From Pyxidicoccus caerfyrddinensis (GTDB lineage Bacteria > Myxococcota > Myxococcia > Myxococcales > Myxococcaceae), in NCBI RefSeq assembly GCF_010894405.1, contig NZ_JAAIYA010000003.1, positions 620,001 through 684,000 of the forward strand: DNA of 64,000 nt. Reading direction: 5' to 3'. This document shows, piece by piece, positions 62,229 through 64,000 of this stretch; position 1 is the stretch's first letter, and the number at the start of each line of letters is the position of its first letter. Position numbers and translations under genes: made by a program. The notes under the pieces are model-generated. The model was given only the letters and a program-made list of their open reading frames with translations. It had not been told where the DNA came from and ran no database searches.

Positions 62229-64000
62229 ATGGGTGTCATCACGCGCGCCGTCGTACTGTTGAGTCTCCTCGCGGTCCTGGCTCCGGGGGCCTCGCGGGCC
62301 TCGAGCTCCTTCGTGAACTGGGAGGACCCGCACGTCCACCCGCTGGAGCTGACGCCGGACGGCTCGCGCCTGCTGGCGGTCAACACCGCGGACAACCGGC
62401 TCATGGTGTTCGACCTGACGTCGAAGCGCGGGCCGGAGCTGGTGGCCTCCATCCCCGTGGGCCTGGACCCGGTGTCGGTGCGTGCGCGGAGCAACTCCGA
62501 GGCCTGGGTGGTGAACCACATCTCCGACAGCGTGAGCATCGTCGACCTGCGCAACGGCTACGTGCGCGCCACCGTCCAGACGGACGACGAGCCCGCCGAC
62601 GTCATCTTCGCGGGCCGCCCGCAGCGGGCCTTCATCACCTGCTCGCAGGTCAACCGCGTGCTGGTGGTGGACCCGCACCGTCCGGACAAGGAGCCCAAGC
62701 GCATCACCCTGAAGGGCGAGGACCCGCGTGCCCTCGCCGCGAGCGCCGACGGCCGCTTCGTCTACGCCGCCATCTTCGAGTCCGGCAACGGCAGCACCCT
62801 CATCGGCGGCGGCTCGCTGATTCCGGAGGCGTTCCCTCCCAACGGCGTGGGCGACGCGCGCGGCCCCTACGGCGGCATCAACCCGCCGCCCAACGCGGGC
62901 ACGGCCTTCGTGCCGGCGCTCAACCCGGCCAACCCGCCGCCGCCCGCCGTGGGCCTCATCGTGAAGAAGGACGCCCGGGGCCGGTGGATGGACGACAACC
63001 GGGGCGACTGGACGGACCTGGTGAGCGGCGCGCACGCCTCGGCGTCGGGGCGGCCCACCGGGTGGGACATGCCGGACCGCGACCTGGCCATCATCGACAC
63101 CGACACCCTGGGCGTCACCTACGCCACGCGGCTGATGAACCTCAACATGGCGCTGGCCGTGCACCCCTCGGGCTCCGTCACGGTGGTGGGCACGGATGCC
63201 ACCAACGAGGTGCGCTTCGAGCCCAACGTCAACGGCCGCTTCCTCCGCGTGCTGATGGCGGTGGTGGACCCGCGCCGGCCCGGCGCCCGCGCGGTGCATG
63301 ACCTCAACCCGCACCTGGACTACTCGAAGCCCACGGTGCCGCAGGCGGTGCGCAACCTGTCCGTCGGCGACCCGCGCGGCGTCACCTGGGACTCCAGCGG
63401 TGCGCGGGCGTACGTGACGGGCATGGGCTCCAACAACGTGGTGGCCATGGGCCCGGGCGGCTCGCGCCTGGCGCAGGTGTCGGTGGGCGAGGGGCCCACG
63501 GGCATCGTCTTCGACGCGGACCGGGAGCGGCTCTATGTGCTCAACCGCTTCGGCGCCAGCCTCTCCGTGCTGAGCACGGACCGGCTCCGTGAAGTCTCCC
63601 GGGTGCCGTTCTTCGACCCGTCGCCCGCCGCCATCAAGGCGGGCCGCAAGCACCTGTACGACACGCACAAGACGTCCGGCCTGGGGCACCTGTCCTGCGC
63701 GTCGTGCCACGTGGACGCGCGCATGGACCGGCTGGCGTGGGACCTGGGCGACCCTTCGGGCACGGTGAAGGCGCTGGACGGGCAGAACCTGGGCATGGGC
63801 CTGGGCATGCCGCCCTTCGACTCGTGGCACCCGATGAAGGGCCCCATGACGACGCAGACGCTCCAGGACATCATCGGCAAGGAGCCGCTGCACTGGCGCG
63901 GTGACAGGGCGAGCCTGGAGGAGTTCAACCCGGCCTTCCAGCACCTGCAGGGCGACGACACCCAGCTCACCCCGAAGGAGATGGCGGAGCTGCGCTCCTT
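62229..64000 (+). CDS. Beta-propeller c-type cytochrome, 3' truncated by window end
   Basis: At least 590 residues are present and the frame is open to the last base. A Sec signal covers about 1-25 (TRAVVLLSLLAVLAPGASRASS). YVTN-like propeller blades follow (PHVHPLELTPDGSRLLAVNTADNRLMVFDL ... DEPADVIFAGRPQRAFITCSQVNRVLVVD). A heme-c motif CASCH lies at 490-494 with LSCASCHVDARMDRLAWDLGDPSG. Such proteins are periplasmic or outer-surface electron carriers or oxidases. The ATG at 62229 has GGAGG at good spacing. Function beyond that is unknown. Confidence 0.85.
   Translation, partial: MGVITRAVVLLSLLAVLAPGASRASSSFVNWEDPHVHPLELTPDGSRLLAVNTADNRLMVFDLTSKRGPELVASIPVGLDPVSVRARSNSEAWVVNHISDSVSIVDLRNGYVRATVQTDDEPADVIFAGRPQRAFITCSQVNRVLVVDPHRPDKEPKRITLKGEDPRALAASADGRFVYAAIFESGNGSTLIGGGSLIPEAFPPNGVGDARGPYGGINPPPNAGTAFVPALNPANPPPPAVGLIVKKDARGRWMDDNRGDWTDLVSGAHASASGRPTGWDMPDRDLAIIDTDTLGVTYATRLMNLNMALAVHPSGSVTVVGTDATNEVRFEPNVNGRFLRVLMAVVDPRRPGARAVHDLNPHLDYSKPTVPQAVRNLSVGDPRGVTWDSSGARAYVTGMGSNNVVAMGPGGSRLAQVSVGEGPTGIVFDADRERLYVLNRFGASLSVLSTDRLREVSRVPFFDPSPAAIKAGRKHLYDTHKTSGLGHLSCASCHVDARMDRLAWDLGDPSGTVKALDGQNLGMGLGMPPFDSWHPMKGPMTTQTLQDIIGKEPLHWRGDRASLEEFNPAFQHLQGDDTQLTPKEMAELRS

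Noticed and set aside
62205..63944. 579-codon minus-strand frame over the cytochrome gene
   Set aside because: The + frame from 62229 has a signal peptide, propeller repeats and CASCH; the opposite frame has none.

Overview
The window is about 70% GC with strongly G/C-ending codons. It carries chemosensory gene clusters, many two-component proteins, a DUSAM-family protein, a DUF3396 protein and lipoprotein-toxin-like modules. Together these point to a myxobacterium of the Myxococcus/Corallococcus/Pyxidicoccus group. No rRNA, tRNA, CRISPR array, insertion sequence or prophage was seen.

Layout. 1-3055 (+): the end of a cheB, a membrane fatty-acid desaturase, a PilZ protein with two receiver-like domains, and a lone receiver. 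I recall that the Myxococcus xanthus Che7 cluster also ends in cheB followed by a desaturase. 3061-12496 (-): a PAS histidine kinase, a GH1 lipoprotein coupled to a secreted barrel-like protein, a lipoprotein with a PD-(D/E)XK-like tail next to a DUF3396 immunity-type gene, a CPA2 antiporter, a receiver and a CPA1 antiporter. 12824-22187 (-): a complete, overlapping chemosensory operon read cheW, cheR, cheW, mcp, cheA-receiver, cheB, then a PAS/GAF kinase. 22312-31837: a CHASE kinase, a CrtI-type phytoene desaturase (carC-like), a Cys-rich lipoprotein with a coupled repeat protein, an SDR/LysR divergent pair and a multi-membrane-segment MCP.

32148-48834: a metzincin lipoprotein with four tandem repeats, CsbD, a double universal stress protein, an ABC exporter, a Uma2-like protein, an AAA-PD-(D/E)XK protein, a DUSAM plus NACHT-pentapeptide pair (the most defence-like and most foreign-looking segment), a thioredoxin, a CotH protein, and a SUKH domain fused to a histone-H1-like Lys/Ala tail. 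48913-53230: a receiver, then atpG, atpD, a secreted unknown protein and atpC. The upstream F-ATPase genes are absent. 53246-64000: an ArsR-type regulator facing a flavin-reductase-like gene across a perfect palindrome; a nitric-oxide-type operon (truncated haemoglobin, 2Fe-2S reductase, NsrR-like regulator, glutaredoxin-like protein) behind a near-consensus NsrR box; an ADP-ribosylglycohydrolase; a holin-3_6/DUF3618 pair; cydAB; and the start of a beta-propeller c-type cytochrome that runs off the end.

The genes with most to follow up are the DUSAM-NACHT-pentapeptide operon and its nuclease-like neighbours, the two lipoprotein/immunity-like modules, the NsrR-type operon, and the reader frame between atpD and atpC. 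All functions are inferred from sequence reading only.
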